Assembly (NCBI GenBank): GCA_019802505.1
Contig: JAFMOC010000021.1
Span: forward strand, 3,614,001-3,678,000
From: Corydoras sp. C115
Lineage: Eukaryota; Chordata; Actinopteri; Siluriformes; Callichthyidae
DNA: 64,000 nt
Direction of reading: 5' to 3'
Shown here: one piece after another, positions 47,589 to 58,725 of the stretch
Layout: every line of letters starts with the position of its first letter
How positions within the stretch are numbered: position 1 is the stretch's first letter
The notes under the pieces: generated by a model
Told to the model about the DNA's origin: nothing
The model's database searches: none
Seen by the model: the letters and a program-made list of their open reading frames with translations, nothing else
Position numbers and translations under genes: made by a program

Positions 47589-48622
47589 CTAATAACTGGT
47601 TGGGCCACCCTTAGCAGCAACAACTGCAACCAAGCATTTGCAATATCTTGCAATGACTCTTTTACATCATTCTGGAGGATTTCATATATAATTTTGGCCC
47701 ACTCATCTTTGCAGAATTGTTCTAATTCAGTTACATTAGAGGGTTTTCGAGCATGAACAGCCTTTTTAAGGTCATACCACAACATCTCAATAGGATTCAG
47801 GTCAGGACTTTGGCTAGGCCACAACAAAGTCTTCATTTTGTTTTTCTTCAGCCATTCAGTGGTGGACTTGCTGGTGTGTTTAGGATCATTGTCCTGCTGC
47901 AGAACCCAAGTTCGTTTCAGCTTGAGTTCACGAACAGATGGTCGGACATTCTCCTTCAGGATCTTTTGGTAGACAGCAGAATTCATAGTTCCATTTATCA
48001 CAGCAAGTCTTCCAGGTCCTGCCGCAGCAAAACAGCCCCAGACCATCACACAACCACCACCATATTTTACTGTTGGTATAATGTTCTTTTTCTGAAATGC
48101 AGTGTTCCTTTTACGCCAGATGTAATGGGACACACACCTTCCAAAGAGTTCCACTTTTGTCTCATTGGTCCACAGAATGTTTTCCCAAAAGTGTTGGGGA
48201 TCATCAAGATGTGTTTTGGAAAAATTGAGACGAGCTTTAATGTTCTTTTTGCTCAGCAGTGGTTTTCTTCTTGGAACTCTGCCATGCAGGCCATTTTTGC
48301 CCAGTCTTTTTCTGATGGTGGAGGCATGAACGCTGACCTTAACTGAGGCAAGTGAGGCCTGCAGTTCTTTGGACGTTGTTGTGGGGTCTTTTGTGACCTC
48401 TTGGATGAGTCGTCGCTGCGCTCCTGGGGTAATTTTGGGCGGCCAACCACTCCTGGGAAGGTTCACCACTGTTCCATGTCTTCGCCATTTGTGGATAATG
48501 GCTCTCACTGTGGTTCGCTGGATTCCCAAAGCTTTGGAAATGGCTTTATAACCCTTTCCAGACTGATAGATCTCAATTACTTTATTTCTAAATTGTTCCT
48601 GAATTTCTTTGGATCTCGGCAT
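47589..48622 (-). pseudogene. Tc1-like transposase, catalytically inactivated and frameshifted
   Basis: DDE transposase starting MPRSKEIQEQFRNKVIEIYQ. Paired helix-turn-helix DNA-binding region at about residues 1-110, then the catalytic core. The DD34E positions align with Sleeping Beauty D153, D244 and E279: residue 153 is Asn (WTNETK, codon AAT at 48164-48166), while D244 (QQDNDPKHTS) and E279 (SPDLNPIEMLW) are kept. The GRPR-like hook between the helix-turn-helix motifs reads SGWPPK, with Trp60 where Arg is expected. After WAKI, 11 nt (47679-47689) appear inserted compared with the family, shifting the frame. The ancestral frame downstream also carries TGA at 47667-47669 (a likely CGA decay) and ends TSY-stop at 47589. 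The shifted frame stays open to 47528, producing an artefactual 364-residue reading. Catalytically dead by family knowledge. Confidence 0.9.
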
Positions 48623-48789
48623 GATGTGTAGCTTTTAAGGATCTTTTGGTGGACTTCACTGTGTCAGGCAGCTCCTATTTAAGTGATGTCTTGATTGAGA
48701 ACAGGTGTGGCAATAATCAGGCCTGGGTGTGGCTAGAGAAATTGAACTCAGGTGTTAAAAACCACAGTTATAGTATGTTTTAACAAGGG

Positions 48790-48996
48790 GGCAATCACTT
48801 TTTCACACAGGGCCATGATGGTTTGGATTTTTTTCTCCTTTAATAATAAACACCTTCATTTAGAAATTGCATTTTGTGTTTACTTGTGTTGTCCTTGACT
48901 ATTGTTTAAATTGGTTTGATGTTCTGAAACACTTAAGTGTGAACAACATGCAAAAAAACAGGAAATGAGGAAGGGGGCAAACATTTTTTCACACCA

Positions 48997-48999
<3 letters not shown>
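48790..48999 (-). repeat. Right terminal inverted repeat of the Tc1-like element
   Basis: Inverted partner of the left arm, ending in ACACCACTG immediately before TA. Inner motif GCAATCACTTTTTCACACAG is near 48790. Confidence 0.88.

Positions 49000-49070
<71 letters not shown>
49000..49070. repeat. (TA)n then (AC)n microsatellite right of the Tc1-like element
   Basis: About 57 bp of TA then AC repeats. Together with the left array it looks like one compound microsatellite split by the transposon. Confidence 0.95.
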
Positions 49071-49071
<1 letters not shown>

Positions 49072-49085
49072 TACATATCCATCCA

Positions 49086-49218
49086 TGGCTTAGTGCCTTA
49101 GACGTTTGCCTCTCAGTGCTAGGGTTCGAATTCCTGCAAACGTTCTCCACTGGATGGGCATGGGGAACCCCACGTGACCCTAGTAGAGGATAAAGCGGAA
49201 GATAATGGATGGATGGAA
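49086..49218 (+). mobile_element. SINE-A, internal deletion
   Basis: Head GGCTTAGTGCCTTAGACG and B box GGGTTCGAATTCC joined to the 3' end; tail AAGCGGAAGATAATGGATGG. Confidence 0.78.
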
Positions 49219-50415
49219 ATAAAATACCTTTAATCCATTTTAACCATGAAATCTTTCTCGCTCTCTCTCACTCTCTCTCTCTCATCACTGACCGCGTTAG
49301 AACATGAACACTTGACACAACTGATGTATAATCAAAGTCATCGTTTTTCTAGTTTTATGTGTCACCAAAATATTATGCAATGATTAAGCAGCACAAACAT
49401 AATGTAGTAATTAAAATAATAAGGGTGTGAATCACAGTTTTCAGCACTCTGAAATCTTGAGACATTAATTCTTTTAGCATATTATCCAATAATATCTCAA
49501 TAATGTCCAAGCTTTGGTTAATTGTCAAAAAAAAAACCTTACAAGTAAAAAAAAAAATTCTGAACATGCTGTATCTTATGCGATCATCTCACGTTAGCAG
49601 CAGTTGGTCAACTGTCATTTAACATCCAGCTGTCACAGTCCACAACTCTCAAGATGACATGTCTGATATATACATTTAACTTCCACACAAGTGCTAAATT
49701 GTTTAAACTGTATACTTTTATTCCCTCCCTTATTCTCTAATAAAGAACAATATAAATATAACAATATAAAAACAAAAGCAAGGGTTTAACTAACAGACTT
49801 ACTTCGCAAGAATGTACAGGGAATATGCCAGTCATATTCGACTGACTGCTAATGTCTCATATCAGTGGCACAGGTTTATTTGATGTTTCAACAATGCAGT
49901 GCTACATCTTGACTAATAATTTTGGAATTAAGCTGGAAAATGGTTGGGAACATAAAGCAGCCCATGGGCTGTCTCCGTAGTTTAAAGCTGAATGTAATCG
50001 AAGTGGTTTGATGGAAAAGGAGAGAGTTGCATTTCCTAATGAAAATGTGAGTGCGATTGCAGCATGGCCATAGGAGACACAGTGCATACGGATATCAAAG
50101 CAATACATCGAACGTGGTAAAAAGTAGGGGTGGCTGGGTTATAGGGTCTCTCGATCCCTCTGTGATTTCACAAGACCGGTCTGGATGCAGTGACTCCAGC
50201 GAAGTTCGTCGTTGTAGCTCAAAAATTGGCGAAGTTACGGGAGTGCAAATACTACTGTAATGCAAAGTGAATGGGAATTTTGTCTCGGAAAACAGGAATA
50301 TATCGAAAACGGTTTAACCAATTCCTTAGATGCAAACAAGCAATGGTCTCACTAAAGAGTGTCATGGGAAAACTGTGCTGAGAGCTTGAAAATTGCGACA
50401 GGAGAACGCCTGACA

Positions 50416-50762
50416 TTCATTCATTATATTCCACTTAATCCTCTACTAGGGTCATGGTTCCCATGTCCTTTCAGTGGAGAACGGTTCAGGTGCTGGGCAA
50501 ATACAACCCAGGACAGGGTGCCAATCTATCGCTCAGCATACACTCACACAGACACACAAATGCACACTATATAGAGTATTTTAGCCCATTCAATTTATCT
50601 TGAAGCCATGTTTTTGGTCTGTGGGAGGAAACCAGAGAACATGGGCGAAACACACACGGACACGAGGAGAACATGGAAACTCCACCCAGTGATGTGGGAT
50701 TTGAACCTGGATCCCAAGCTCTGAGAGGCAAACATGCTAAACACTAAGCCACCATGTCGCCC
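50416..50762 (-). mobile_element. SINE-A, full length
   Basis: Tail CATTCATTCATTATATTCCA; head TGCTAAACACTAAGCCACCA. Moderately diverged. Confidence 0.83.
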
Positions 50763-51238
50763 TGCTCATAAAAAAAAACATTTAAAAAAAACTAGGAAAT
50801 TAGGATGTGTTGCCAAAACAAATATAGAGCATAATATTATTGCAGAACCTGAAAGTTCCATCTTTGCAGGAGACGGGTATAAAACCTTAAATCAGCACTT
50901 TCAGATCCTTACTGTAGTTTTGCTCACAGAAATGACCTCTTCCACTTCCACCACCCCTAAAATGAGAAGATGATTGTTTCCCCTAAAATAATTTAATCTG
51001 GTGGCTGTCAGACATACAGTCTTTGCTGAGTCTTTAAAGTCTGATGTGTAGAATCCTGAAGACCGGGTGTAAATTCTGGAGCTTAAGGGAGGTACTGGAT
51101 TATAATGCAGCCTAAAGATTAACAAAGCATGCATGTACAGTGCATTTAAGAAGAGCAAGTTAGATAATTTAATTTATATTGAACTTGTTAACAAATATCG
51201 CAAACCAAAAAACACCCATTATCTTTATTACAATAAAC

Positions 51239-51395
51239 GTTATCTTCCACTAGGGTGTGTGGCGGGGGGACGGGACACACGACCATCCAGAACGTTTTTG
51301 TAGGACCATCCAAGGGAAAACGTTTCGGCACTGGGCAGATACACCCAGGACAGGGCGCCAATCTATCACTGGGCATACACTCACTCACTCACTCA

Positions 51396-51438
<43 letters not shown>

Positions 51439-51640
51439 GCACACTCTATATGGGGCAATTTGGAAAATTTAATTGACCTTGATCCATGTTTTTGGACTGT
51501 GGAAGGACACCGGAGAACCCGGAGATAACCCATTCAGACACGGGGAGAAAATGGAAACTCCACCCAGATTGGGATTCAAACCGGGAATCCCTAGTGCTGA
51601 GAGGAGAACATGCTAACCACTAAGCCACTGTGCCACCCAC
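51239..51640 (-). mobile_element. SINE-A with CT/CA expansion and small internal duplication
   Basis: Extra segment repeating GACCATCCA (51280-51310), then an ACTC/CT/CA run at 51376-51437; head ends AAGCCACTGTGCCACCC. Confidence 0.82.
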
Positions 51641-51799
51641 CAAAATATAAAGTTGCTCATTTAAATTAGAATAAATTTTAAGCATAAAAATTCGGGTCAG
51701 TTATTATTCAACCCTCAGTGACAGGACTGGTGGGAAGGTGGACATGGCATGTATACATGCACATGTACTGTAAAAGCCTGGTATGTGTGTGTGTGGGTG

Positions 51800-52070
51800 T
51801 ATTCATGTCGGCAATGAAGCTGCTTCGGTTGGTAGAGATCCTGTCTCCGGTCTTTATTCCCATCCATCCTGTGATGAGGGTCTTTTGGCATCTCTATGGA
51901 TTTCGATCTTGAGCTCCTTCCATGAGTTTTTAATTGGGTTAAGGTCTGGAGACTGTCTGCAACACCTTTATCTTTTCTCTGTTAAACCAGGCCTTGGTTA
52001 TCTGGGGTGTGTCTGGGGTCACTGTCCTGTTGGAAGATCAAAAGACGACCCATCTTAAGATCCTTGATGA
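51800..52070 (-). pseudogene. Degenerate Tc1-like transposase fragment
   Basis: The minus strand keeps QQDSDPRHT and, one frame over, a decayed SPDLNPIKNSW segment, so the second Asp/Glu region of a Tc1-like transposase is recognisable but frameshifted. No terminal repeats seen. Confidence 0.65.
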
Positions 52071-52149
52071 AAAAGCAATAGATTTATTTCATATATAATT
52101 GAGCAGATTTGTGCAGAAGTGCAGATTTTTGAGTTGACAGTATTTGAGT

Positions 52150-52760
52150 TGATTTTGTGCATGCAGGTGTTACAGGTTCTAGTTCCTGCCTACAAGCTTT
52201 GCAGTTGCTCCAAAGAGACCACCCAGTCATAACGGTCCTGTTGGCAACAGGGCGAGACCTAAGAAAACAAAATAAACACATCTTCTATTGCTGGATACCC
52301 AGTCATTGCAACATTGCAGGCAATAAAAAAGCAGATAAACTGGCAAAGAAAGCGTCCGAGAAAAAAATTACTCGTCCCACGTCCCACCCACAGACACCCT
52401 CTACGCTGTCCGATCACTTTGCAAAGACATATGGCAGGGGAAATGGAGTCACAACACAACAAAATAAGACCACAACTGAACAAAACCCCTACACAGTACC
52501 CAACAAAGACACAACCAAACCATTCTAACAATAGGCCACACAGCACTGACGCACGGACACCTCCTCCTCCAACCATCATAACTGTGGAACAACCTTGGCA
52601 ATAAAACAAATACTAATCGAATGGCAAGCTATCAACGACATTAAGAAAAACCTCTAACATAGTAGAGCTTTTTGAACACAATAAGCCGCAAAGGATTTTG
52701 AACTTTCTGAAACACCTTAAAATTAAAAACACAATATTACAAATTAATATTTAACTAAAT
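52150..52760 (+). pseudogene. LINE relic with RNase H domain remnant
   Basis: Translation around 52225-52370 reads LLATGRDLRKQNKHIFYCWI then PSHCNIAGNKKADKLAKKAS. The CWIPSH and GNxxADxLAKKA motifs are those of the RNase H domain of I/Nimb-type non-LTR retrotransposons, which carry it after reverse transcriptase. The downstream part is frameshifted. No reverse transcriptase was found. Confidence 0.75.
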
Positions 52761-52828
52761 GAAACTTGCTCCCTAACATACCTTCAATGTCATGTACATA
52801 GCCTGTATGAGCTGCAATGGCACTAAAC

Positions 52829-53856
52829 CAGTGCTTCTGAAATAGTGGGGTGTGCCCCCCTGGGGGGGCGCAGTGCGGTGCCTGGGGGGGCGCATAACAA
52901 GATATCACAGAGCAAGTGATATTAAGTTTACTGAACAAACCCTCAAGAGACAACATGGACAAATATTTAACAGGGATGGCGGAGAGAAAGGCGGAGGGAG
53001 ACGAAGATAACGAGACCAACAAAAGTCAACCCAAAGCTAAAACGAGGAAACAATGTCGAAGTGTATGTAACGCTTGGCTTCACGGTAACTAAGGTGGGAG
53101 ACGAAGAAAGAGCGACGTGTCTTCTGTGTCTTTAAATGTTGGCAGCGGACAGCGTGAAGCCAAATAGATGAAGGCGTCACTTAAAGACATTACACCCCAA
53201 TCACGCTGATAACCGCTTGAGTTTTTAATTGAAAACGTGACGTGTAGAGCCACCGACCATCCCGCATTATGAAAACTACATCAGAAAAGCTGTGCGCTGC
53301 AGAACGGGTGCGTTAGAGACATTAGTTCTGACTTCCTCATTTTGATAAAAAAAAAAAATAAAAACAGCACAAACTAAATAAATAAAACAGCACAAATCGT
53401 TGTATTCATTTTGGTTTTGTAGGTTAAAGTGTTAATATATTGTGCTCCTGAATTAATGTTGCTGATGAATTTGAATTTATTATTATTTATTGATTTTATT
53501 TCATTTCATTTTTCAGTATCAAATGCCAGTCAGTCCAAAATTTTTTCTAGTTTAAGGATTTCGTTCGTTTCTGTTACAAACTAAAAAACATAGTTAATAA
53601 AGTTAATAAAAAAGTTAATAAAATTATTCTGTTCTAAGTTGATCTATATTTCTTTCTTTTTTGTTTTCTTTATTGTTAATAAGGGTACATTGTTATAAAA
53701 GAGCTGTACGTATAACAAACTTATAGACAAATGATACTACAGTGGGCATGTAAAAATACTTTTTCATCCCATTTTGTCATGTATGGGGCGGGGGGGCGCG
53801 CAAAAAGTTCTTCTTCTTCCCAGGGGGGCTTAACAGAATATAATTGAGAATCACTG
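52829..53856 (+). mobile_element. hAT transposon remnant with decayed BED zinc finger
   Basis: Starts CAGTGCTTCTGAAAT and ends ATTGAGAATCACTG, imperfect inverted repeats. A perfect 8-bp duplication CACTAAAC flanks it (52821-52828, 53857-53864). About 1.03 kb, with a GC-rich start and an AT-rich centre. The 5' coding remnant is listed separately; the catalytic and dimerisation parts are missing, so this is an internally deleted, non-autonomous copy. It lies 0.8 kb upstream of the EF-hand exon of cblb. Confidence 0.9.
52952..53260 (+). pseudogene. hAT transposase N-terminal remnant (BED-type zinc finger)
   Basis: A start at 52952 gives MDKYLTGMAERKAEGDEDNE and continues basic. After a frame change, the sequence reads LGFTVTKVGDEERATCLLCL, a stop, MLAADSVKPNR, a stop, then RRHLKTLHPNHAD. 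The CxxC and HxxxxH pairs are those of a BED zinc finger, the DNA-binding head of hAT transposases. At least two stops and one frameshift make it non-functional. Confidence 0.8.
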
Positions 53857-54242
53857 CACTAAACACTCAAACATACTCAAACCATACTCAAAAGGTGAGA
53901 GGTGTTATTAAGTTCACGTTAAAAACAACACTGTTGAGCACTGTGACATGATGCACCAACCAATTTTCACCTGTGCTCACTAATTTCAAGAAATCATGTT
54001 TTTAAATTAGTACATTTTAATTTCACAATTCACAAATTTGAAGATTGAAGAAATGTTTTCTGTTTTATATAGCAGTTCATTGTTTTATTAATCTCACTGT
54101 TATTTGGTTACTGCTGAGTATTTGAACCCAGCCCAAAAAAAAGTTTATGGGGGAGTTTATGGAAACAAAAAACTGATCAGATTTTTTAGATAAAAAATAA
54201 ACAGGATTCTTTATTTACACACAAGCACAATGTAGTTTATGC

Positions 54243-54640
54243 ATCTGATTGGCTGAGCCTTAGTCCTGCCATGACCTTATTGAGAATAATGCACCACACT
54301 GACTGCTTCACATTCATATCAATATAATTCAATATAAATCAATATAATTTGTAATTCCTTGTTAGAGAAACAGGAAACCTGTTACTCAGTGATCAGTGTT
54401 CACTTTGAACATACGGACTAGATTACATCACGGAAGTCCAGATTATTAACGATTTTGCTTTCAATAAACACATTTATGAATCTAACCATTTTTTTAACCA
54501 GTAAGATGCTCTCAAGGTTGTGCATTATTCTAAATAATTCATGGGAAAGAGGTCTAAAGGTAGTCCACTTTGTGTCGTACCTAATAACACACATCTTTCC
54601 CGTTATTTATTTACAATAATGCACGCCTTCTCGTGCCTCA
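54243..54640 (-). repeat. Family C copy next to a cblb exon
   Basis: Reverse orientation: TCTGATTGGCTGAGCC, CTGTTACTCAGTGATCAGTG, AATAAACACATTTATGAATC, GGTTGTGCATTATTCTAAAT, CAATAATGCACGCC. Ends about 58 bp before the exon at 54698. Confidence 0.72.
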
Positions 54641-54697
54641 CCATTTTCAACTTATTACTTTCTGTGTTCACACACTGATATTTTTTCTTTATGGTAG

Positions 54698-54854
54698 GAC
54701 AATAGTGCCATGGAAAGTGTTTCGTCAGTGCCTTCACGAAGTGCATCCCATCAGCTCAGGCCTGGAGGCCATGGCCCTCAAATCCACCATCGACCTCACC
54801 TGCAACGACTACATCTCTGTCTTCGAGTTTGACATTTTCACACGACTCTTTCAG
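54698..54854 (+). CDS. cblb: cblb internal exon 2 of 4 in window (EF-hand-like domain)
   Basis: Second cblb coding exon, 157 bp. The acceptor is ATGGTAG, with a CTGAT branch-like motif about 20 nt upstream of the exon; the donor is CAG|GTACTC. The first G completes the Lys codon left open 20.8 kb upstream, giving K-TIVPWKVFRQCLHEVHPIS. The exon carries the whole calcium-binding loop, DLTCNDYISVFEF. In CBL numbering the ligands are D229, T231, N233, Y235 and E240, and all are present. KVFRQCLHEVH is the CBLB form (CBL: KSFRQALHEVH), while HPISS resembles CBL rather than mammalian CBLB. It ends on a complete Gln codon, so the next exon starts in phase 0. The loop helps position the EF-hand against the SH2 domain in the TKB region. 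Confidence 0.96.
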
Positions 54855-56055
54855 GTACTCATCCTTTGCTTTTATATTTATTTTTAAAGGAAGTAGAAAG
54901 AAAAAAAAGACAACCCCAAAGTTCAGATAACGTCTCGTTATCAAAGTGCAGCTCAGAGGCATGTAATATTTAAATGTCAGTTCTGAATGTCAAAGGTTCA
55001 TGAGTAGCGTTCACACTTAAACTGAAACTAAGGGATCTCCTCCATGTCCTCTATTGTTCTCCATCTCTTAAATTCCCTTTTTGTAGGCGGATTAGTAAAG
55101 TTTGGAGATGTCATACCACATATTTAATGATCAGCACACACCCCGTGAGTGTCACCGAATGAGTCAGTTACCACAGAACTGCTCCATGCCCAGCGGTGGA
55201 AACTGAAGCCTTATAACTGGGGAGCACCTCTGATGTTCTCACTCTCCCACTCGCTTATGTTTGGGTGGGTTCCCGAGGAATCCCTTTGTTGGCCTCAAAT
55301 CATCGTTACCATAGAATCAAAGTGGTGAGGTGCTATGATGTGCCTCACATCCCCCGTCTGCACCCTCTGATTCAGAATTCTGCTCAGTTCCGGTACACAG
55401 TGGGGGAAGGTTCTCAGTGTGGTGACGACAAATCGTGCTGTGGTCGGAGTTCAGCTGTTTACTCTGATATTTTCTGTAAATGGAAGCTTCAGATAGGAAT
55501 GAGTACCAGAACGAGAGTATTTTTGCTTTCATGTCATGAAGTTAATAATTAGTACGTGGCGTTTGTGTGTCAGTGGGAAATGTGTGTAATTAGAGTTACT
55601 CTTTTCTTCCTTCTGGGGTCCGTGCTGTTGTTTGTCCTTCGTGACCTTTAGCTGTAATCGGTGACTGAGTCTGACTGCACTGTCAAAAACAAACAACTGC
55701 TAAAAATAAAATTCAACAGGACTAGACTTGCACCATTTTTTCCACTGTGTAACAAAGCCAACTTCAGAATTCAGACTTGCACAATTTCCCAAAAAATCCT
55801 AAAGATTTGTTATGCTTTTTCAAACTTCAATTAGATTCAGAAACATGTAATGTACTCTGCTTTAGCCAAAGTCAGTAAATACACACTTAGACATTTAGGA
55901 AGGCTATACTATACTAACAAAATGGGTAGAACTTTCATTTGCCCTCACATAGTGTTACAGTGTTTATTGGGTTGTGAATTCTGTGATTTTTATTTATTAT
56001 TTTCTTTTCTTTGCATAATCCAAAGTTGATTTTAGTAGTGTGTGAATGTTTATCG

Positions 56056-56149
56056 GAGGAAACCCACGTGGACACGGGGAGAACATGGAAACTCCACCCA
56101 GATGGGGATTCGAACCGGGAATCCCTAGTGCTGAGAGGCGAACGTGCCT

Positions 56150-56150
<1 letters not shown>
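56056..56150 (-). mobile_element. SINE-A head fragment
   Basis: GGAGGAAACCCACGTGGACA to GGCGAACGTGCCTCT, then (TA)n. Confidence 0.78.

Positions 56151-56212
<62 letters not shown>
56151..56212. repeat. (TA)n between two opposed SINE-A heads
   Basis: About 60 bp of TA. Confidence 0.95.
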
Positions 56213-56216
<4 letters not shown>

Positions 56217-56236
56217 CACGGTGGCTTAATGGTTAT
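56213..56236 (+). mobile_element. SINE-A head stub
   Basis: GCGGCACGGTGGCTTAATGG only. Together with the left fragment it recalls the inverted pair at 28.6-29.3 kb. Confidence 0.65.
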
Positions 56237-56565
56237 TATTACACACTGTGTTTTCCTTTTTTGCTATATAGATACATGTAGTAATAAATTGTGTCTTAAG
56301 TAAAATGTAAAAGTACTTAAGTAAAAATTCAGCAGTTGGGTTTCAGTTGTGCAGTTAAATGCATTTTGAAGCCCTTACTTTCAGTCATGTGATCTTACGA
56401 CTTATTTATAATCAGGATACAGCTGTTTTTAAAAGCACTGTCTAGCTTGGATGAAATGAATCAGCATATCCGAGGTCTGTTTGCAGTATAAGTATACTTA
56501 TGAAATGTCTGACTGGGGAGACAGTGTGGCTGACCAGTGCTTACTTGTGGTTTCCTTTCTTAAAT

Positions 56566-56925
56566 TCATTCATTCATCATCTCCCGCTTTATCCTATATT
56601 GGGGTCGTTGTGGGGTTCCCCATGCCCATCCAGTGGAGAATGTTTCGGGCGCTGGGCAGATACACCCAGGACAAGGGTGCCAATCTATCGCTGGGCACAC
56701 ACTCACTCATACAGACACGCACACATACACACTCTATATGGGGCAATTTGGAGAACTCAATTGACTTGATACATGTTTTTGGACTGTGGGAGGAAACCGG
56801 AGAACCCAGAGGAAACCCACGCAGACACAGGGAGAACATGGAAACTCCATCCAGATGGGGATTCGAACTGGGAATCCCTAGTGCTGAGAGACGAACGTGC
56901 TAACCACTAAGCCACCGTGCCGCAC
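56566..56925 (-). mobile_element. SINE-A, full length, with perfect 14-bp target duplication
   Basis: TTCCTTTCTTAAAT occurs at 56552-56565 and 56926-56939. The insert runs from TCATTCATTCATCATCTCCC to GCCACCGTGCCGCAC. Proof of target-primed insertion and relatively recent, 200 bp before a cblb exon. Confidence 0.93.
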
Positions 56926-57125
56926 TTCCTTTCTTAAATGATTACTTAATTTACTTTGCTATTATTTAAATTGATCCGACTTCTGTGTGGATTTAAAATG
57001 TTCAATGTTTGACATTCACTGTTCTATGTTCTGATACGTCAGTGTTCAAACAGAGAAAATAAAGTTATTACCACTGTCTTGTTTCTGTAGGCGTTTGGTG
57101 TCTTATTTTTTGTTTTCTGTTTCAG

Positions 57126-57247
57126 CCTTGGGGATCTATTCTTAGAAACTGGAACTTCTTAGCAGTGACTCACCCCGGCTACATGGCCTTCCTTACCTAT
57201 GATGAAGTAAAGGCACGCCTTCAAAAGTACATCAACAAACCTGGCAG
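57126..57247 (+). CDS. cblb: cblb internal exon 3 of 4 in window (EF-hand/SH2 junction)
   Basis: Third cblb coding exon, 122 bp, after a T-rich tract and TTTCAG, with donor GGCAG|GTAAAA. Translation begins PWGSILRNWNFLAVTHPGYM and ends RLQKYINKPG plus a split Ser (AG|T). PWGSILRNWNF is diagnostic for CBLB; CBL has PWSSLLRNWNS. It covers CBL-equivalent residues 250-290, the start of the divergent SH2 domain. The Tyr equivalent to CBL Y274, near the phosphopeptide pocket, is conserved in FLTYDEV. The exon is only 2.3 kb downstream of the EF-hand exon, the shortest intron seen here. A young SINE inserted 200 bp upstream leaves the acceptor intact. Confidence 0.96.
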
Positions 57248-58226
57248 GTAAAACGTCTAGCATTCTCTACTTTCAGAGGTTTACTGTTTCGTCAAGACAA
57301 CACACATACACGAATCTTTATTAAAATGTTATGACTTATGACAGTATTTATACATTTTTTTACACTGTAGGCTTGTTTAACAGAACAGATGGCAAGAACA
57401 ATATGATTATAATCACATTTGAGCAAAACATTCTGTTACTGTTACATGGTATACTGATCATAGAAACCTATGCTTATTCTCTCCCTTTTCAAAACGTATG
57501 GTTTTCCCCTACATTTCTCACATTAACCAAAAAAACATCAGCTATTAATGCAGGTTATAGCCACCAGTTTTAAAAACTTTCAAACTGGAGCAAGGAATTT
57601 TTAGTGTTTATAACTGTTACTGTAAAATATGCTCATTATAACCACAGAGGTGTGTTAAATCATGGTTCTCATGAATCAAAACTGGCTATGGGTATAAAGT
57701 TATCTATTAAGGAAATAACAAGTTCAGATAGCAATGTGTCACACATTATATAAAAGCTGTAAATACATCATGACCATGATGTACAACCAGTTACTATTAT
57801 TTAAATGTACTAGCGCATTGTGAAATGCACCTAAAGAAAACACACATTTGAGTTCCGTGGTGTAACATGTTACTCCATGACTTTCCGTATTTGTAGGTTT
57901 TTGGCCACTAATTACAATTTATGTATTATTTATATGTTTAAGACTTCACAAATCTCCACACTTGTATAAAAATTCACATGCTTTAAACAGTTTCTGCTGT
58001 AAAGTGTTAAACCTAGGGAAATTTAGCAACATATGTAGCTAAAAATTCTGCAATACAGTGACAACTCTGACACAGAATTAGATATATATTTAAAAAACAA
58101 AAAACAACCCCCCCCACAATACTGTAAGCCGCGATATACTTTTATGTCAGTGAAAGTACTGATTTGTACCAGAATGTGAGGTCCATACCACTGTGTGAAA
58201 TGAATTGTGAATTTTGTGTACCATTA

Positions 58227-58227
<1 letters not shown>

Positions 58228-58306
<79 letters not shown>

Positions 58307-58320
58307 TCTATATATATATA
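58228..58320. repeat. (TA)n array
   Basis: About 75 bp of TA, a CTC break, then more TA. Confidence 0.95.
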
Positions 58321-58487
58321 CATACACATCACTGTCTTGTATGGTGTGATATGAAGCAATAGTTTTTTAAGTTTTAATTATTAATTATTCAATTAATTAT
58401 TCAATTAATTAAGTTTAAGCTTCTCGCTAAAAGTTGAAAAAAAAATAAATAAATAAAGTACTCATAGTCAGAATTAGCTAAAATTGG

Positions 58488-58725
58488 GCTGTCAAAGGCT
58501 TGTGGTTAAGGAATCAGCCTTGTGACCTGAAGGTTCCCGGTTCCCAGCCCCATTAAGTACTATGGCTGAGTGCACTTGGGCAAAGCTCCTAACCCCAATT
58601 GCTCTCTAGGTGCTGTACAGTTCAACTGTGTGTATATGTACAGTATGTGTGTGTTTCACTGAATGGATGGGTTAAATGTGGAGGGCAGTTTCCTCTGTGT
58701 GTAAGCACTGTAGTCAAAATAGATC
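58488..58725 (+). mobile_element. SINE-D-like repeat
   Basis: TGTGGTTAAGGAATCAGCC could be the A-box end and GTTCCCGGTTCCCAGCCCC a B-box relative; the 3' part TTTCACTGAATGGATGGG is shared with 27490-27775. Confidence 0.6.

Larger units (their letters stand above)
54855..57125 (+). other. cblb: cblb intron between second and third exons in window (2.3 kb)
   Basis: Bounded by GT at 54855 and AG at 57125. Bases 54855-56055 hold no recognised repeat. Two SINE-A loci and a (TA)n array fill 56056-56925. Bases 56940-57125 are unique and lead into a T-rich pyrimidine tract. Confidence 0.92.

Noticed and set aside
47753..48346. 197-residue + strand frame
   Set aside because: It is antisense to the Tc1-like transposase and has no independent protein features.
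56481..56903. 140-residue + frame
   Set aside because: It is read through a SINE-A copy. Similar peptides appear at every SINE-A locus.
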